Positions 52,272 to 63,037 are shown, counted from the first letter of the stretch. The stretch: DNA of 64,000 nucleotides from Thermococcus sp. (GCF_027063845.1 NZ_JAMOQU010000019.1:97340-161339); one strand, 5' to 3'. Notes: generated from the sequence alone by a model not told the origin. Numbers and translations: made by a program.

Positions 52272-52973
52272 TCAGAGCAGTCCCCTAAGCTGAACCCCGT
52301 CGAAGACCGGGCCGTCTCTGCATACGAGGTACTTTCCGAGGTTGCATGAACCGCAGACGCCGATTCCGCACTTCATGTAGCGCTCCGCCGAGACTTGGAC
52401 GTTTCCGTAGTCCATGACCCTCAGAACGGCCTTGAGCATGGGTTCCGGACCGCAGGCATAAACCCCCTCAAATTCACTCTTTCTTTCGGCTAAGACGTCC
52501 GTTGGGAAGCCCTTTCTCCCAAAAGAGCCGTCGTCAGTGGTGATTACAACCTCGTCCACGTAATCCTCGATATCGAGAATGGCCAGCTCTTCCTTCGAGC
52601 GGGCGCCGTAGATTAGGGTTATCTCCTCGAAGTCCTTTCCCCACGCCCTTGCGAGGGCGTAGAGCGGTGGAATTCCAATCCCTCCGGCGACGAGCGCTAC
52701 CCGTTTCCACTTTCTCTCGAAGCCCCTCCCGTAAGGCCCGCGAACCCACAGCCTCTCGCCTTCCTCCAGCTCGAAGAGCTTCGAGGTGAAGAGCCCGACG
52801 CGCTTGACAACGAGCAGGTCCTTCCATGCCAGACTGAAGGGCTTCTCACCGACTCCTGGAAGCCAGACCATCACGAACTGCCCTGGCATGAAGTCGAACC
52901 CCTTCGAGAGCCTAAAGGCCTTAACGTTCTTTGCAACCTCCCAGGTTTCCCTCAGCTCAACCACGCTGTACAT
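52272..52973 (-). CDS. pyrK: Dihydroorotate dehydrogenase electron-transfer subunit
   Basis: PGQFVMVWLPGVGEKPFSLA; CGIGVCGSCNLGKYLVCRDGPVF 2Fe-2S. Confidence 0.93.
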   Translation of the reverse strand: MYSVVELRETWEVAKNVKAFRLSKGFDFMPGQFVMVWLPGVGEKPFSLAWKDLLVVKRVGLFTSKLFELEEGERLWVRGPYGRGFERKWKRVALVAGGIGIPPLYALARAWGKDFEEITLIYGARSKEELAILDIEDYVDEVVITTDDGSFGRKGFPTDVLAERKSEFEGVYACGPEPMLKAVLRVMDYGNVQVSAERYMKCGIGVCGSCNLGKYLVCRDGPVFDGVQLRGLL

Positions 52974-54180
52974 CCAAACGAACCCCCTCAGGCTTTCCTA
53001 CGATTTCGTCAGCCTCCATAACGACTTTTCCGCGGAGAATCGTCATCACAACCTTTCCCTTTAACTTCCTTCCCTCCCAGGGGCTCCATTTAGCTTTGGT
53101 GTAGAACTCCTCCGGTTTGACCGTCCACTCCCGCTTAAGGTCAACGACCGTAAAGGTGGCCTCGTTTCCGATGGCGAAGTTCCTACCTCTGATTCCGAAG
53201 ACCTTAATCGGGTTGTCGTGCATCTTCTCAACGATGTCAAGGATATCTATAATCCCACGGTTCACTGCATCGAGGAGGAGCGCAACCTCCGTCTCGAGCC
53301 CAGGAATCCCCGCCGCTCCCGCTTCCTTGTCCTCGAGCGTGTGCGGTGCGTGGTCGCTTGCTATTATAGGAATCCGCGAGAAGTTCTCCCAGAGCGCTTT
53401 AACGTGCTCCTCCGTCCTCAGAGGGGGATAGACCTTCAGGAGCGGGTTCCTCTCGTAGTTCCTCTTCGTCAGGAACAAGTGGTGGGGCGTGACCTCGAAG
53501 CTCACCCAGGGGAGGTTTTTTCGGAGTATGGCTTCAATTCCTCCCCTCGTTGAGACATGGCAGATGTTGAGGGGCTTTTTGAGACTCTCAGCGCTTTCAA
53601 GAGCTCGCTTTACAGCCACTTCTTCGACCTCTGGCGGTCTCTCGGGTTTCTCATGGATTAGCTCTGCATCTTCCGCATGGACGCTCAGAACGCCGGGTGA
53701 GCAGGCGTAGTCCCTTTCAAAGTCCTCTGAGTAGATTCCGCCTGTGGAGGCGCCCATAAAGGCTTTGTAGAAATCTGCCCTGGCTTTTTTAGCCTCTCCG
53801 CAGTTGCTCCTCATCAAAAAGCTGAGGGCATAGTCGGCGTAGGCATTCCTTCGGAAGAGCTCAAGGCGCTTCTCAAAGGTCCTTGAGTCCATGACAGGTG
53901 GCTTCGTGTTGGGCATGTCAAAAACTGCCGTGATTCCTCCATGTAGAGCAGCCTTCGTCCCGCTCTCAACGGTTTCTTTTTCCTTCTGCTTGAAGTCTCT
54001 GAGGTGGACGTGGGTGTCCATGAGGCCCGGAAGGATTAGATACCCGGATAAATCCAGCTCTTTTTCTCCACGAAGCTCTTGAACAGATATCTTTGATATT
54101 CTGCCGTTGTCAACACCTATACTGCCTTCCACAATCCGTCCTTTGAAAAGGAACTTTCCCTTTAAAACGAGCTCGTGCAT
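52957..54180 (-). CDS. pyrC: Dihydroorotase
   Basis: PGLMDTHVHLRDF; IASDHAPHTLEDK. Confidence 0.95.
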   Translation of the reverse strand: MHELVLKGKFLFKGRIVEGSIGVDNGRISKISVQELRGEKELDLSGYLILPGLMDTHVHLRDFKQKEKETVESGTKAALHGGITAVFDMPNTKPPVMDSRTFEKRLELFRRNAYADYALSFLMRSNCGEAKKARADFYKAFMGASTGGIYSEDFERDYACSPGVLSVHAEDAELIHEKPERPPEVEEVAVKRALESAESLKKPLNICHVSTRGGIEAILRKNLPWVSFEVTPHHLFLTKRNYERNPLLKVYPPLRTEEHVKALWENFSRIPIIASDHAPHTLEDKEAGAAGIPGLETEVALLLDAVNRGIIDILDIVEKMHDNPIKVFGIRGRNFAIGNEATFTVVDLKREWTVKPEEFYTKAKWSPWEGRKLKGKVVMTILRGKVVMEADEIVGKPEGVRLDVQRG

Positions 54181-54482
54181 TGAAGCCCGCACGGGGTTTT
54201 TTGGTTCGGGGTTTTAAGATTTTTGATTGTGAAATCGGAAGGAGATACTTTTTTCGACTTTCTATGGGGAGAGTATCTGCTTATTTTGCGTTTAACCAGT
54301 CTGTGCCACCGGCTGCTTTTTCATGGGAATGCTCGATATCGCATTGCCGTGTTCCTCCTCAGGATTCTTTCCAATTTTGAATAGCGCCGTTGTCATCTTG
54401 GTTGCATTTCCGTTCCTTTTACACTAACGTAACCCTTAAATAGGGCTCGGATGTATAGCTTCATGCCATTATACCCCGTATG

Positions 54483-54496
54483 TGGCAACGTTGCCA
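54483..54496. repeat. 14-bp perfect palindrome TGGCAACGTTGCCA in leader of the peptide-binding protein gene
   Basis: Read directly; ~24 bp upstream of ATG 54520. Confidence 0.85.
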
Positions 54497-54519
54497 AAAA
54501 GTGAAGGAGGCAGTGGAGT

Positions 54520-57021
54520 ATGAATAGGAAAGCCCTAAGCCTGTTTGTTATGGGCTTGATGTTGTTTAGCGTTTTCTTGGTTGCCAAGCCAGCAAGCGCG
54601 CAGACGGTCCAGGGAGACAAGCTTAAAATCGTGTACCTTGCTGCCCAGGGTAGTCTCTTTATGGGTGTCTTTAACCCGTCCCCGAGCGGAATGACCGACG
54701 TTTACACCCACCGCATCTGGTACTTCCTCAACGACCCGGCGATAGTTATGGGCCCGGACGCCCAGAGGCACAACTACAGGTGCCAGCTCGTTGACGTCAA
54801 GTACAACGTTCAGGTTCCGGACGATGCCGTAATCTGGAATGGAACCGAGAAGAAGTGGGTCAGCCCCTACGCGGGTAAGACCGCTACCAGCGCCGTTACT
54901 TGGAAGTGCGGTCTCGGAACCTGGGTTGACGGCCAGAAGATAACCCTCGCTGACTACCTCTTCGACTACGCCATGACCTGGGAGTGGGCCTACCAGGACG
55001 GCAAGGACGACAAGTATTACGACGAGGAATGGGGCAACAACGCCCAGGGAACCCTCGAGACCATAATGGGTTTCAAGGTCAACAAGGTCACCGACGACTA
55101 CATCGAGTACACTATCTATCAGGACTACATTGTTCCGTACAGCAAGTGGGCGACCGCCGTCAACTTCATTGAGAAGCCGGCTCTTCCGTGGGAGCTTTAC
55201 AACGTTATGAGCGAGATGGTTGCCAATGGAGTTAACGGTAAGGCCTTCTCCTGGAGCGAGCAGCCGCAGGATGGTTACCAGATTGACATGATTGACCCCG
55301 ACCAGATGAAGTACTTCAAGGCCGAGGCTCAGGCCATACTCGACGGCGGAAAGCTCATCCCAGTCTGGCTTGAGACCGCCAAGGACGTCCTCCAGAAGTG
55401 GGGCATCAGCGAGGAGCAGGCTGGACTGACTGAGGACCTTGCCAAGAAGGGCTACGAGAGCGTCATCAGCTGGGTTGACAAGTACAACAACGCCATCATC
55501 AGCGACGGTCCGTACTACGTTGAGAAGTACGACCCGAAGGCCATGACCGTCGTTCTCAAGGCTGCCAACAACAAGAGGGTTGGTTACCCCGATGAGATAA
55601 ACGGCAAGAAGCTCCCGTGGGACCCGTACTGGAAGGAGATTGACATCTACGGTAGCCTTAACGACGACACCGCTATCCTCGCCGTTGCCAAGGGCGAGTA
55701 CGACCTCTACTGGTACGCCAGGCCCTACAACAAGATAGCCAAGGCCCTCCAGGAGTACGGTGACAATCTCAACCCGATGAAGACCATCGCCGTCTGGTGG
55801 AGCGTTAACCTCAACCTCGTCGGCGACCCGCAGACCGGTCTCGTCAACTCAAGCGGCCAGACTAAGTTCAACCCGTTCGCGCTCCGTGAGGTCAGGTTTG
55901 CTATGAACTGGCTCATCAACAGGCAGTACATCGTCAGCCAGGTCCTCCAGGGAAGCGGTGCTCCGCTCTTCGGTACCGCCGTCAGCGGTCAGGTTGACGC
56001 TTACAGCAACTACATGAAGGTTGCCAAGGCCCTTGGCTTCACCCCGCAGGGTGACGAGGCCTACGCCATCAAGATGATTGACGAGGCCATGAACAAGGCC
56101 GCTCAGGAGCTCGCCAAGAAGGGTCACAAGCTTGAGAAGAAGGATGGCGTCTGGACCTTCGACGGAGAGCCTGTTACCGTGAAGATTATTGCTCGTGTTG
56201 AGGACGAGAGGCTTGATGAGGGCAAGTACCTTGCCCAGATACTCCAGAAGGCGGGCTTCAAGGTTGACCTCCTCCAGTGGCAGAGGAGCCAGGCCAGCAA
56301 GGCCGTCTACCTCAGCGACCCGACCACCCTCCAGTGGCACGTTTACACTGAGGGTTGGGTCGTCAGCGGAATCCAGGACGTTGCGAGCCTTGCCTGGGAC
56401 TTCTGGTTCTTCGACATCTACGTTGACCCGAACTGGGGTACCGACTACCACAACCCGATGACCGTCAGGGACCTCGTTGACGCTACTGCCAACGGTGACC
56501 TTGCCAAGTTCATAAGCACCGTTGACCTCAAGTACTACAACACTCCAGACAAGCTTGAGAAGATCCTTGACTGGACCGGCTACGACCTCGCCAGCCTGCT
56601 TGCCTTCGCCAAGTGGACCGGACCGAACAACGACACCGTCAAGCTCGAGAGCCTTGACCAGTTCTGGGACCTCTACAAGCTCGCCTACGGTACTCACTCG
56701 CTCAACGCTCCGCGTGTCTACACCGCCGAGACCTGGAACTTCTTCCTCCTCAACAAGAAGATAAAGGTCGAGTTCGTTGACCCGATAAGCGGTGTTGGCA
56801 GCATCCTCTCAGCTAGGTCAATAATGCCCGCCCCGAAGGAGACCCCGACCACCACCACGCAGACCACCAGCAGTGAGGAGAAGCCGACCACCAGCAAGCC
56901 CAGCACTGAGAAGCCAACTACCTCATCCAGCGCCGGTGGCGAGGAGAAGAAGGAACTCTGTGGCCCGGCCTTCATCGTCGGCCTTGCCATAGTGCCGCTC
57001 CTCCTCAGGAGGAGGAAGTGA
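54520..57021 (+). CDS. ABC transporter substrate-binding protein (SBP_bac_5-like) with CGP-CTERM anchor
   Basis: Signal peptide; T/S/P/E-rich linker then CGPAFIVGLAIVPLLLRRRK. Confidence 0.92.
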   Translation: MNRKALSLFVMGLMLFSVFLVAKPASAQTVQGDKLKIVYLAAQGSLFMGVFNPSPSGMTDVYTHRIWYFLNDPAIVMGPDAQRHNYRCQLVDVKYNVQVPDDAVIWNGTEKKWVSPYAGKTATSAVTWKCGLGTWVDGQKITLADYLFDYAMTWEWAYQDGKDDKYYDEEWGNNAQGTLETIMGFKVNKVTDDYIEYTIYQDYIVPYSKWATAVNFIEKPALPWELYNVMSEMVANGVNGKAFSWSEQPQDGYQIDMIDPDQMKYFKAEAQAILDGGKLIPVWLETAKDVLQKWGISEEQAGLTEDLAKKGYESVISWVDKYNNAIISDGPYYVEKYDPKAMTVVLKAANNKRVGYPDEINGKKLPWDPYWKEIDIYGSLNDDTAILAVAKGEYDLYWYARPYNKIAKALQEYGDNLNPMKTIAVWWSVNLNLVGDPQTGLVNSSGQTKFNPFALREVRFAMNWLINRQYIVSQVLQGSGAPLFGTAVSGQVDAYSNYMKVAKALGFTPQGDEAYAIKMIDEAMNKAAQELAKKGHKLEKKDGVWTFDGEPVTVKIIARVEDERLDEGKYLAQILQKAGFKVDLLQWQRSQASKAVYLSDPTTLQWHVYTEGWVVSGIQDVASLAWDFWFFDIYVDPNWGTDYHNPMTVRDLVDATANGDLAKFISTVDLKYYNTPDKLEKILDWTGYDLASLLAFAKWTGPNNDTVKLESLDQFWDLYKLAYGTHSLNAPRVYTAETWNFFLLNKKIKVEFVDPISGVGSILSARSIMPAPKETPTTTTQTTSSEEKPTTSKPSTEKPTTSSSAGGEEKKELCGPAFIVGLAIVPLLLRRRK

Positions 57022-57185
57022 TTTCCTTTCCCTCTTTTTCTTGTTCCTACCTGATGAACACGGCTGTTCTTGTGTTCAAAATGTGTACATTTGTGCTCGT
57101 TTTGGGGAAAACTATTTAAACTTTAACTGGCACGTAAAAGTTGACTTCATGGAGAGCCAGTAGTATCGCTGCTGGAGGGGATAGA

Positions 57186-58226
57186 ATGGGGATGAGCTTT
57201 GGAAAGTACGTGGCGTACCGTTTGATAAACGCTGTGATAATCCTCTTCCTGGCGGTTCTGTTGATGTCCGCCCTCTTCACGAAGCTCGCAACAATACAGC
57301 TGACCGCCCAGGTGAACGAGGAAGTGCAGATGTGGGTCAGGTCTTACACGCAGACCCACCACACCCAGCCTTCTCAGGAGCTCATTGAGCAGTACAAGCA
57401 GACCAGGATTAAGTACTACCACCTCGACCAGCCCTACTGGAAGAGAACGTGGGAATACGCGATAAATACGTTCTTTTTCAAATGGGGACAATCCTTCCAG
57501 AAGGTCTTTGGAACCACTGTCATAACGGACCAGATTAAGACAGCCCTTGCGAGGACCGTTCTCCTCTTCACAACCGCGGAAATCCTGGTTATCATCATAG
57601 GTCTTGCCCTCGGTATCAAGAGCGCCCGCAGTCCTGGAAGCCTGCTCGACAGAACCATATCCATCCTGGCAATGGTCACCACGAGCCTTCCGATGTGGTG
57701 GCTCGGAATGCTCATGATACTCGTTTTCGTCGTCTACCTCGGCTGGCTACCGATAACTCTCTACTCACAGGTTCAGGTCTCCGGCTGGGCAAACATCCTC
57801 AAGAAGATGAGCCTCCCGGTCGTTACAATCGTCATCAACCTCTTCGGTGGCTGGGCCTGGACGACCAGAAACATCATGATTGGAACCATGCAGGAAGACT
57901 TCATCATGGTTGCTAGGGCAAAGGGTGTCCCCGAGAGGAAGATTATCTACGGTCACGCCCTCAAGGCCGCCGCTCCGCCGATTATCACCATGGTCATCTT
58001 CGGTCTCATAGGCTCCCTTGGCGGTGCAATGATTACCGAGATAGTCTTCAACTGGCCGGGAATGGGACGTCTCTACTACGAGGCGCTCCAGCTCAACGCC
58101 GTTAAGACGATGATGGCACTGAACTACATGTTCGCAATACTCACTGTCCTCTCAATGGTGCTCGCGGACATACTGTACGCATACCTCGACCCGAGAATCA
58201 GGATTGGCGCCGCAGCCCGCTCGTGA
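57186..58226 (+). CDS. Peptide-type ABC permease (DppB-like)
   Basis: DFIMVARAKGVPERKIIYGHALKAAAPPI; FNWPGMGRLYYEAL. Confidence 0.93.
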   Translation: MGMSFGKYVAYRLINAVIILFLAVLLMSALFTKLATIQLTAQVNEEVQMWVRSYTQTHHTQPSQELIEQYKQTRIKYYHLDQPYWKRTWEYAINTFFFKWGQSFQKVFGTTVITDQIKTALARTVLLFTTAEILVIIIGLALGIKSARSPGSLLDRTISILAMVTTSLPMWWLGMLMILVFVVYLGWLPITLYSQVQVSGWANILKKMSLPVVTIVINLFGGWAWTTRNIMIGTMQEDFIMVARAKGVPERKIIYGHALKAAAPPIITMVIFGLIGSLGGAMITEIVFNWPGMGRLYYEALQLNAVKTMMALNYMFAILTVLSMVLADILYAYLDPRIRIGAAARS

Positions 58227-58236
58227 GGTGGTGTAA

Positions 58237-59781
58237 ATGAGATGGGTTGATTTCAAGGACAGCGTCAGAAGGTTTTGGGAGGATTACAAACACCAGAAGA
58301 GTGGAATGTTCGGATTATTTTTCCTCATCGTCCTCATAGTCCTCGCAATCGCCGCTCCTTATATTACCAGTCCAGACGTACCCAAGGAATGGCAGACTGG
58401 AACCGCCTGGGTTACCAATCCCAAGAACGCCCCTCCCTCGTGGGAGAACTACTTCGTGAGCGAGACGAGGGCACCTCAGGTTGAGTACACCATAGACGAC
58501 CTTCATCTCACCAAGGCCCAGAACGGTAGCTACACCGTTTACACTATGACGTTTACCTATGACATGAGGTACGACATTCCGCCCAAGGACATAGTCATCA
58601 CTGGCCTTAACTCGACCGCTGAGAGGCCCCAGGACAACCCGCTGGTCACAATGTACGTTGAGAGGCCCAAGGAAAACGGTCTTAAGTACAACTCCCTCAT
58701 GCTTCTCTACAACGTCCAGCTCCCATCAAGCGGTGTCGTCCAGCTTGCCTACACTCAGGAAGTCAAGAGCCTCATCTTCTACTGGCTCTACGAGAACGGC
58801 ATATTCACCCTTCCAATGCAGATCCCTGAGGACCTTCCAATGGATATGAAAATGATGTACCTCACCCAGCAGGTTCAAATGAACTCGACCCTCTACGGTT
58901 ACTACCAGTCAATGGACCCGATGAAGGTCATTTTCGGTAAGATGACTGACAACGGAAAGCTCCGCACCCTCGACCAGATAGTTAACTCCCCCGAAGCCCT
59001 CCAGGGCACGTACAAGTTCACTATAGTCGTCACAGTTCCGAGCGACGTTCAGGTTGACTTCAGCAACTTCAAGGTTGCCCTCGTTGGTAGAACCTACGGC
59101 CTCCTCGGAACCGACCAGTACGGCAGGCCGATTGCCCTTGGCCTCCTCTGGGGTATCCGCGTTGCCCTGGCCATAGGTATCGCCGTTTCAGTCAGTACAG
59201 TTCTCATTGGAGTTCTCATTGGAGTTACAAGTGCCTACCTTGGCGGATGGGCTGACGAGGCAATACAGAGGTTCACTGAGTTCATGATGACCCTGCCGGT
59301 GCTTCCGATGCTCATCCTGCTCTCGCTGTACTTCGGAGGTAAGATTAACCTCAAGCAGCTCGTCTTCATCCTGGTGCTCTTCGGATGGATGGGAACCACC
59401 AAGGTCGCGAGGAGTATGGCACTCCAGATTAAGGAGCAGACCTACGTTGAGGCCGCGAGAGCCCTCGGTGCGAGCACGGGAAGGATAGTCTTCAAGCACA
59501 TCGTTCCGCAGCTCCTACCGTACGCGTTCGCCAGCATAGCCCTCAGCGTTCCGGGAGCAATCCTCAGCGAGGCCGGACTGAGCTTCCTTGGCCTTACGAG
59601 CAACAACATGATTACGTGGGGTCAGATGCTTAACGCCGCCAACGCCAACGGTGCAACACTCAACGGATACTGGTGGCAGGTCATCCCGCCAGGACTTGCA
59701 ATCGCCTTCGTCGGACTGATATTCGTCCTGATTGGTGTCTCGCTCGACACCGTGCTCAACCCGAAGCTCAAGCGCGCGTGA
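58237..59781 (+). CDS. Peptide-type ABC permease (DppC-like) with large extracytoplasmic insert
   Basis: TYVEAARALGASTGRIVFKHIVPQLLP; 514 aa because of insert after TM1. Confidence 0.92.
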   Translation: MRWVDFKDSVRRFWEDYKHQKSGMFGLFFLIVLIVLAIAAPYITSPDVPKEWQTGTAWVTNPKNAPPSWENYFVSETRAPQVEYTIDDLHLTKAQNGSYTVYTMTFTYDMRYDIPPKDIVITGLNSTAERPQDNPLVTMYVERPKENGLKYNSLMLLYNVQLPSSGVVQLAYTQEVKSLIFYWLYENGIFTLPMQIPEDLPMDMKMMYLTQQVQMNSTLYGYYQSMDPMKVIFGKMTDNGKLRTLDQIVNSPEALQGTYKFTIVVTVPSDVQVDFSNFKVALVGRTYGLLGTDQYGRPIALGLLWGIRVALAIGIAVSVSTVLIGVLIGVTSAYLGGWADEAIQRFTEFMMTLPVLPMLILLSLYFGGKINLKQLVFILVLFGWMGTTKVARSMALQIKEQTYVEAARALGASTGRIVFKHIVPQLLPYAFASIALSVPGAILSEAGLSFLGLTSNNMITWGQMLNAANANGATLNGYWWQVIPPGLAIAFVGLIFVLIGVSLDTVLNPKLKRA

Positions 59782-59791
59782 GGTGGTTTAG

Positions 59792-60751
59792 ATGGCTAAG
59801 AACGTCCTTGAAGTTAGGAACCTCAAGATGTATTACTTCACCAGCAAGGGTGTCGTCAAGGCCGTTGACAACATCAGCTTCGACCTTAAGAAGGGAGAAG
59901 TGCTTGGACTTGCCGGAGAAAGCGGATGTGGCAAGTCCTCCCTTGGTTTTACCCTTTTGGGTATGCCCACCCCTCCAGGAAAGATAGTTGATGGAAGCAT
60001 CAAGATTGACGGCAGGGAGATAGTTGGCCTTCCTGAGGACGTCCTAAGGAAGGAAATCCGCTGGCAGAAGATTTCGATGATATTCCAGGGAGCAATGAAC
60101 GCCCTCAACCCAGTTTACACCATCGGTTTCCAGATGACCGAGCCCCTCATATACCACAAGGGAATGAGCCAGGAGGAGGCCCTTGACAGGGCTCAGAAGT
60201 ACCTTGAGCTCGTCGGTCTCGACCCGGAAATCGTTTACCGTTACCCCCACGAGCTCTCGGGTGGTATGAAACAGCGTGTCGTTATTGCCATGGCCCTCCT
60301 CATGGAGCCGAGCGTCGTCATAGCCGACGAGCCGACGACGGCCCTTGACGTTATCGTTCAGGCGCAGATTATCAACCTCATGAAGAGGCTCAAGAAGGAG
60401 CTCAACCTCTCAATGATATTCATCACCCACGACCTCAGCATCCTCGCCGAGATTAGCGACAAGGTCGCCATCATGTACGCGGGCAAGATTATCGAGATTG
60501 GTGACAGCGAGAAGATTTACTACGAGCCGGCCCACCCGTACACCCAGAAGCTCCTCGCGGCAATACCGAGGCTTCACGAGGACGTTGAGAGGCTCGAGTT
60601 CATCCCCGGACAGCCGCCCAACCTCATCAACCCGCCGAAGGGATGTCGCTTCCACCCGAGGTGCCCCTATGCGATGGACGTTTGTAAGGAGCAGGAGCCC
60701 GAGCTGAAGGAGATTGATAAGGACCACTACGCGGCATGCTGGTTGCTGTGA
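59792..60751 (+). CDS. Peptide ABC transporter ATP-binding protein (DppD/OppD-like)
   Basis: GESGCGKSSLGF; HELSGGMKQRVVIAMAL; C-terminal Cys motif. Confidence 0.95.
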   Translation: MAKNVLEVRNLKMYYFTSKGVVKAVDNISFDLKKGEVLGLAGESGCGKSSLGFTLLGMPTPPGKIVDGSIKIDGREIVGLPEDVLRKEIRWQKISMIFQGAMNALNPVYTIGFQMTEPLIYHKGMSQEEALDRAQKYLELVGLDPEIVYRYPHELSGGMKQRVVIAMALLMEPSVVIADEPTTALDVIVQAQIINLMKRLKKELNLSMIFITHDLSILAEISDKVAIMYAGKIIEIGDSEKIYYEPAHPYTQKLLAAIPRLHEDVERLEFIPGQPPNLINPPKGCRFHPRCPYAMDVCKEQEPELKEIDKDHYAACWLL

Positions 60752-60761
60752 GGTGTTGAGA

Positions 60762-61769
60762 ATGGCCGAGCCGATACTCAAGGTTGAAAACCTCAAGAAA
60801 TACTTCCCGCTCAAGAGGGGTCTCCTCGCCAGCCTGCGCGGTGAGCCTCAGCGCTTCGTCCACGCGGTTGACGGAGTCAGCTTCGAAATCTACAAGCAGC
60901 AGGTCTTTGCCCTCGTCGGTGAGAGTGGCTGTGGTAAGTCAACCACCGGAAGGCTCATCGTCAAGCTCCTTGAGCCAACCGACGGTAAGATTTACCTCGA
61001 GGGCGAGGACGTTACCGAGATTAAAACCAAGGAGGAGCTCCTTGCCTACAGAAGAAGGGTGCAGATGATATTCCAGGACCCGTTTGCTTCCCTCAACCCG
61101 CGCTTCAGAATCTTCGACGTCCTTGAGGAGCCCCTCCTCATCCACGGCATCGGTGAAACCAGGGCCGAGCGTGAGGAGCTTATCTATAAGGCCCTTGAGA
61201 TGGTCAAGATTATCCCACCCGAGGACTACGTCAGCAGGTTCCCGCACATGCTCTCTGGTGGACAGAGGCAGCGTGTTGCTATTGCAAGGGCCCTCATCTT
61301 GAACCCGACGTTTATCGTCGCCGACGAGCCGGTCTCGATGCTCGACGTGTCAATTCGTGCAGAGATTCTTGAGCTCATGAAGAGCCTCAAGGACAAGATG
61401 GGCGTCACGTACCTCTACATCACTCACGACCTCTCAACGGCCAGGTACTTCGCCGACTGGATTGCCGTCATGTACCTCGGTAGAATCGTCGAGATGGGCC
61501 CTGCTGAGAAGGTCATTGACAACCCGCTCCACCCGTACACGAGGGCGCTGCTCGCTGCCGTTCCGGAGCCGAAGCCCGAGAGGAGAAACGTCATCAAGGA
61601 GCTTCCGATTAAGGGTGAGGTTCCGAGCGCCGTCAACATTCCGCCCGGATGCCGCTTCCACCCGAGGTGTATCTACGCCAAGAAGGGCCTCTGTGACGTT
61701 GAACAGCCGAAGCTCATCGAGTACGAGCACAACCACTTCGCCGAGTGCCACCTCGTCGGTAAGTTCTGA
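60762..61769 (+). CDS. Peptide ABC transporter ATP-binding protein (DppF/OppF-like)
   Basis: GESGCGKSTTGR; HMLSGGQRQRVAIARAL. Confidence 0.95.
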   Translation: MAEPILKVENLKKYFPLKRGLLASLRGEPQRFVHAVDGVSFEIYKQQVFALVGESGCGKSTTGRLIVKLLEPTDGKIYLEGEDVTEIKTKEELLAYRRRVQMIFQDPFASLNPRFRIFDVLEEPLLIHGIGETRAEREELIYKALEMVKIIPPEDYVSRFPHMLSGGQRQRVAIARALILNPTFIVADEPVSMLDVSIRAEILELMKSLKDKMGVTYLYITHDLSTARYFADWIAVMYLGRIVEMGPAEKVIDNPLHPYTRALLAAVPEPKPERRNVIKELPIKGEVPSAVNIPPGCRFHPRCIYAKKGLCDVEQPKLIEYEHNHFAECHLVGKF

Positions 61770-61790
61770 CCCCTTTCTTTTTTCTCGGTG

Positions 61791-62267
61791 ATGCCCATGA
61801 AAGAAGCCCTCAAAGTGTTTCTGAGCTCAAGGCTCGTTGTTGCAGGTTTTATCATGATACTGCTCGCCATGATTCTATCGGCAATAGCCGTCTTCCAGAC
61901 GGGGCATCCTTCTTATTACTCAAGCGGAACACTCGGTCCAGGTAATCATGCGCTTGGCAACGATACCTTTGAGAACAGGTACTTCTACTGCAACAGGAGC
62001 CTCTCCCTCAGCTCGAAAAACGCGACCGTTGAGGTCTCCTGGGGCAACTTCACGGCTGTATATAACATAACCGGAAACGCCACGTTCATCCCGACCGACA
62101 GGCCCGAGGTAATGGTTATTAACGGCACCGTCACCTACACATACAGGGCGAAGGCCATAAGCTACCCCTACTCCGACCTCGCGATACCCGCGGCAATCCT
62201 TGCCTTCGTCGGCACCGTTGTCCTGTGGGTTGGATACACCCACACCCTCAGGGGGAAGAGGGAATGA
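61791..62267 (+). CDS. Hypothetical membrane protein
   Basis: N- and C-terminal TM, glycosylation-rich middle. Confidence 0.65.
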   Translation: MPMKEALKVFLSSRLVVAGFIMILLAMILSAIAVFQTGHPSYYSSGTLGPGNHALGNDTFENRYFYCNRSLSLSSKNATVEVSWGNFTAVYNITGNATFIPTDRPEVMVINGTVTYTYRAKAISYPYSDLAIPAAILAFVGTVVLWVGYTHTLRGKRE

Positions 62268-63028
62268 GGAAGCTTGACTTCAACTCCGTCGTCGAGATAA
62301 TCACTGCCTTTATTAGGGAGAAAGTTGAGGAGGCTAACGCTGAGGGCGTCGTGATAGGGATAAGCGGGGGCATAGACAGTGCAACAACGGCTTATCTCGC
62401 CGTCAAAGCCCTCGGAAGGGAGCGCGTCCTCGGACTCATAATGCCCTACTACCAGAACCAGGACGTTGAGGACGCTAAACTCGTCTGCTCCTCCCTCGGA
62501 ATCGAGTGCAGGGAGATAAGCATAAGGCCAATTGTTGACTCGTTCGTTTCCCAGCTCGGATTCCAGCCCGACAAGAGGAGCCTCGGCAACATAATGTCCC
62601 GGGTGAGAATGGTTCTCCTCTATGCCCACGCCAACTCCAAAAACTACCTCGTCCTTGGAACCAGCAACAGGAGCGAGTTCCTGACGGGTTATTTCACCAA
62701 GTGGGGCGACGGGGCGAGCGACTACGCGCCCCTCATAAACCTCTACAAGACCGAGGTCTGGGAGGTTGCTAAGCTCGTCGGCGTTCCTGAGAAGATAATC
62801 GAGAAGAAGCCAACCGCTGGCCTCTGGGAGGGTCAGACCGACGAGGATGAGCTCGGCATAAGCTACCGCCTCCTCGACGAAATCCTCTGGCGCCTCGTTG
62901 ACCTGTTGAAGGACAAGGAAGAAATAGCCGAGGAGCTGGGCATACCAATCGAGCGGGTCGAATACGTCGAGAACCTCGTTAAGAGGAGCGAGCACAAGCG
63001 CCGTTTGCCACTGGGCCCGAGCTTTTGA
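62264..63028 (+). CDS. nadE: NH3-dependent NAD+ synthetase
   Basis: [42 protein letters not shown]. Confidence 0.95.
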   Translation: MRKLDFNSVVEIITAFIREKVEEANAEGVVIGISGGIDSATTAYLAVKALGRERVLGLIMPYYQNQDVEDAKLVCSSLGIECREISIRPIVDSFVSQLGFQPDKRSLGNIMSRVRMVLLYAHANSKNYLVLGTSNRSEFLTGYFTKWGDGASDYAPLINLYKTEVWEVAKLVGVPEKIIEKKPTAGLWEGQTDEDELGISYRLLDEILWRLVDLLKDKEEIAEELGIPIERVEYVENLVKRSEHKRRLPLGPSF

Positions 63029-63037
63029 GGTGAGCCT

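Noticed and set aside
54180-54380. 66-aa plus-strand ORF in the pyrC-SBP intergenic region
   Set aside because: No RBS or domain; composition non-coding
55849-56697. 282-aa minus-strand ORF
   Set aside because: Antisense to the peptide-binding protein gene; low-complexity V/L/E/G content
62168-62995. 275-aa minus-strand ORF
   Set aside because: Antisense to nadE
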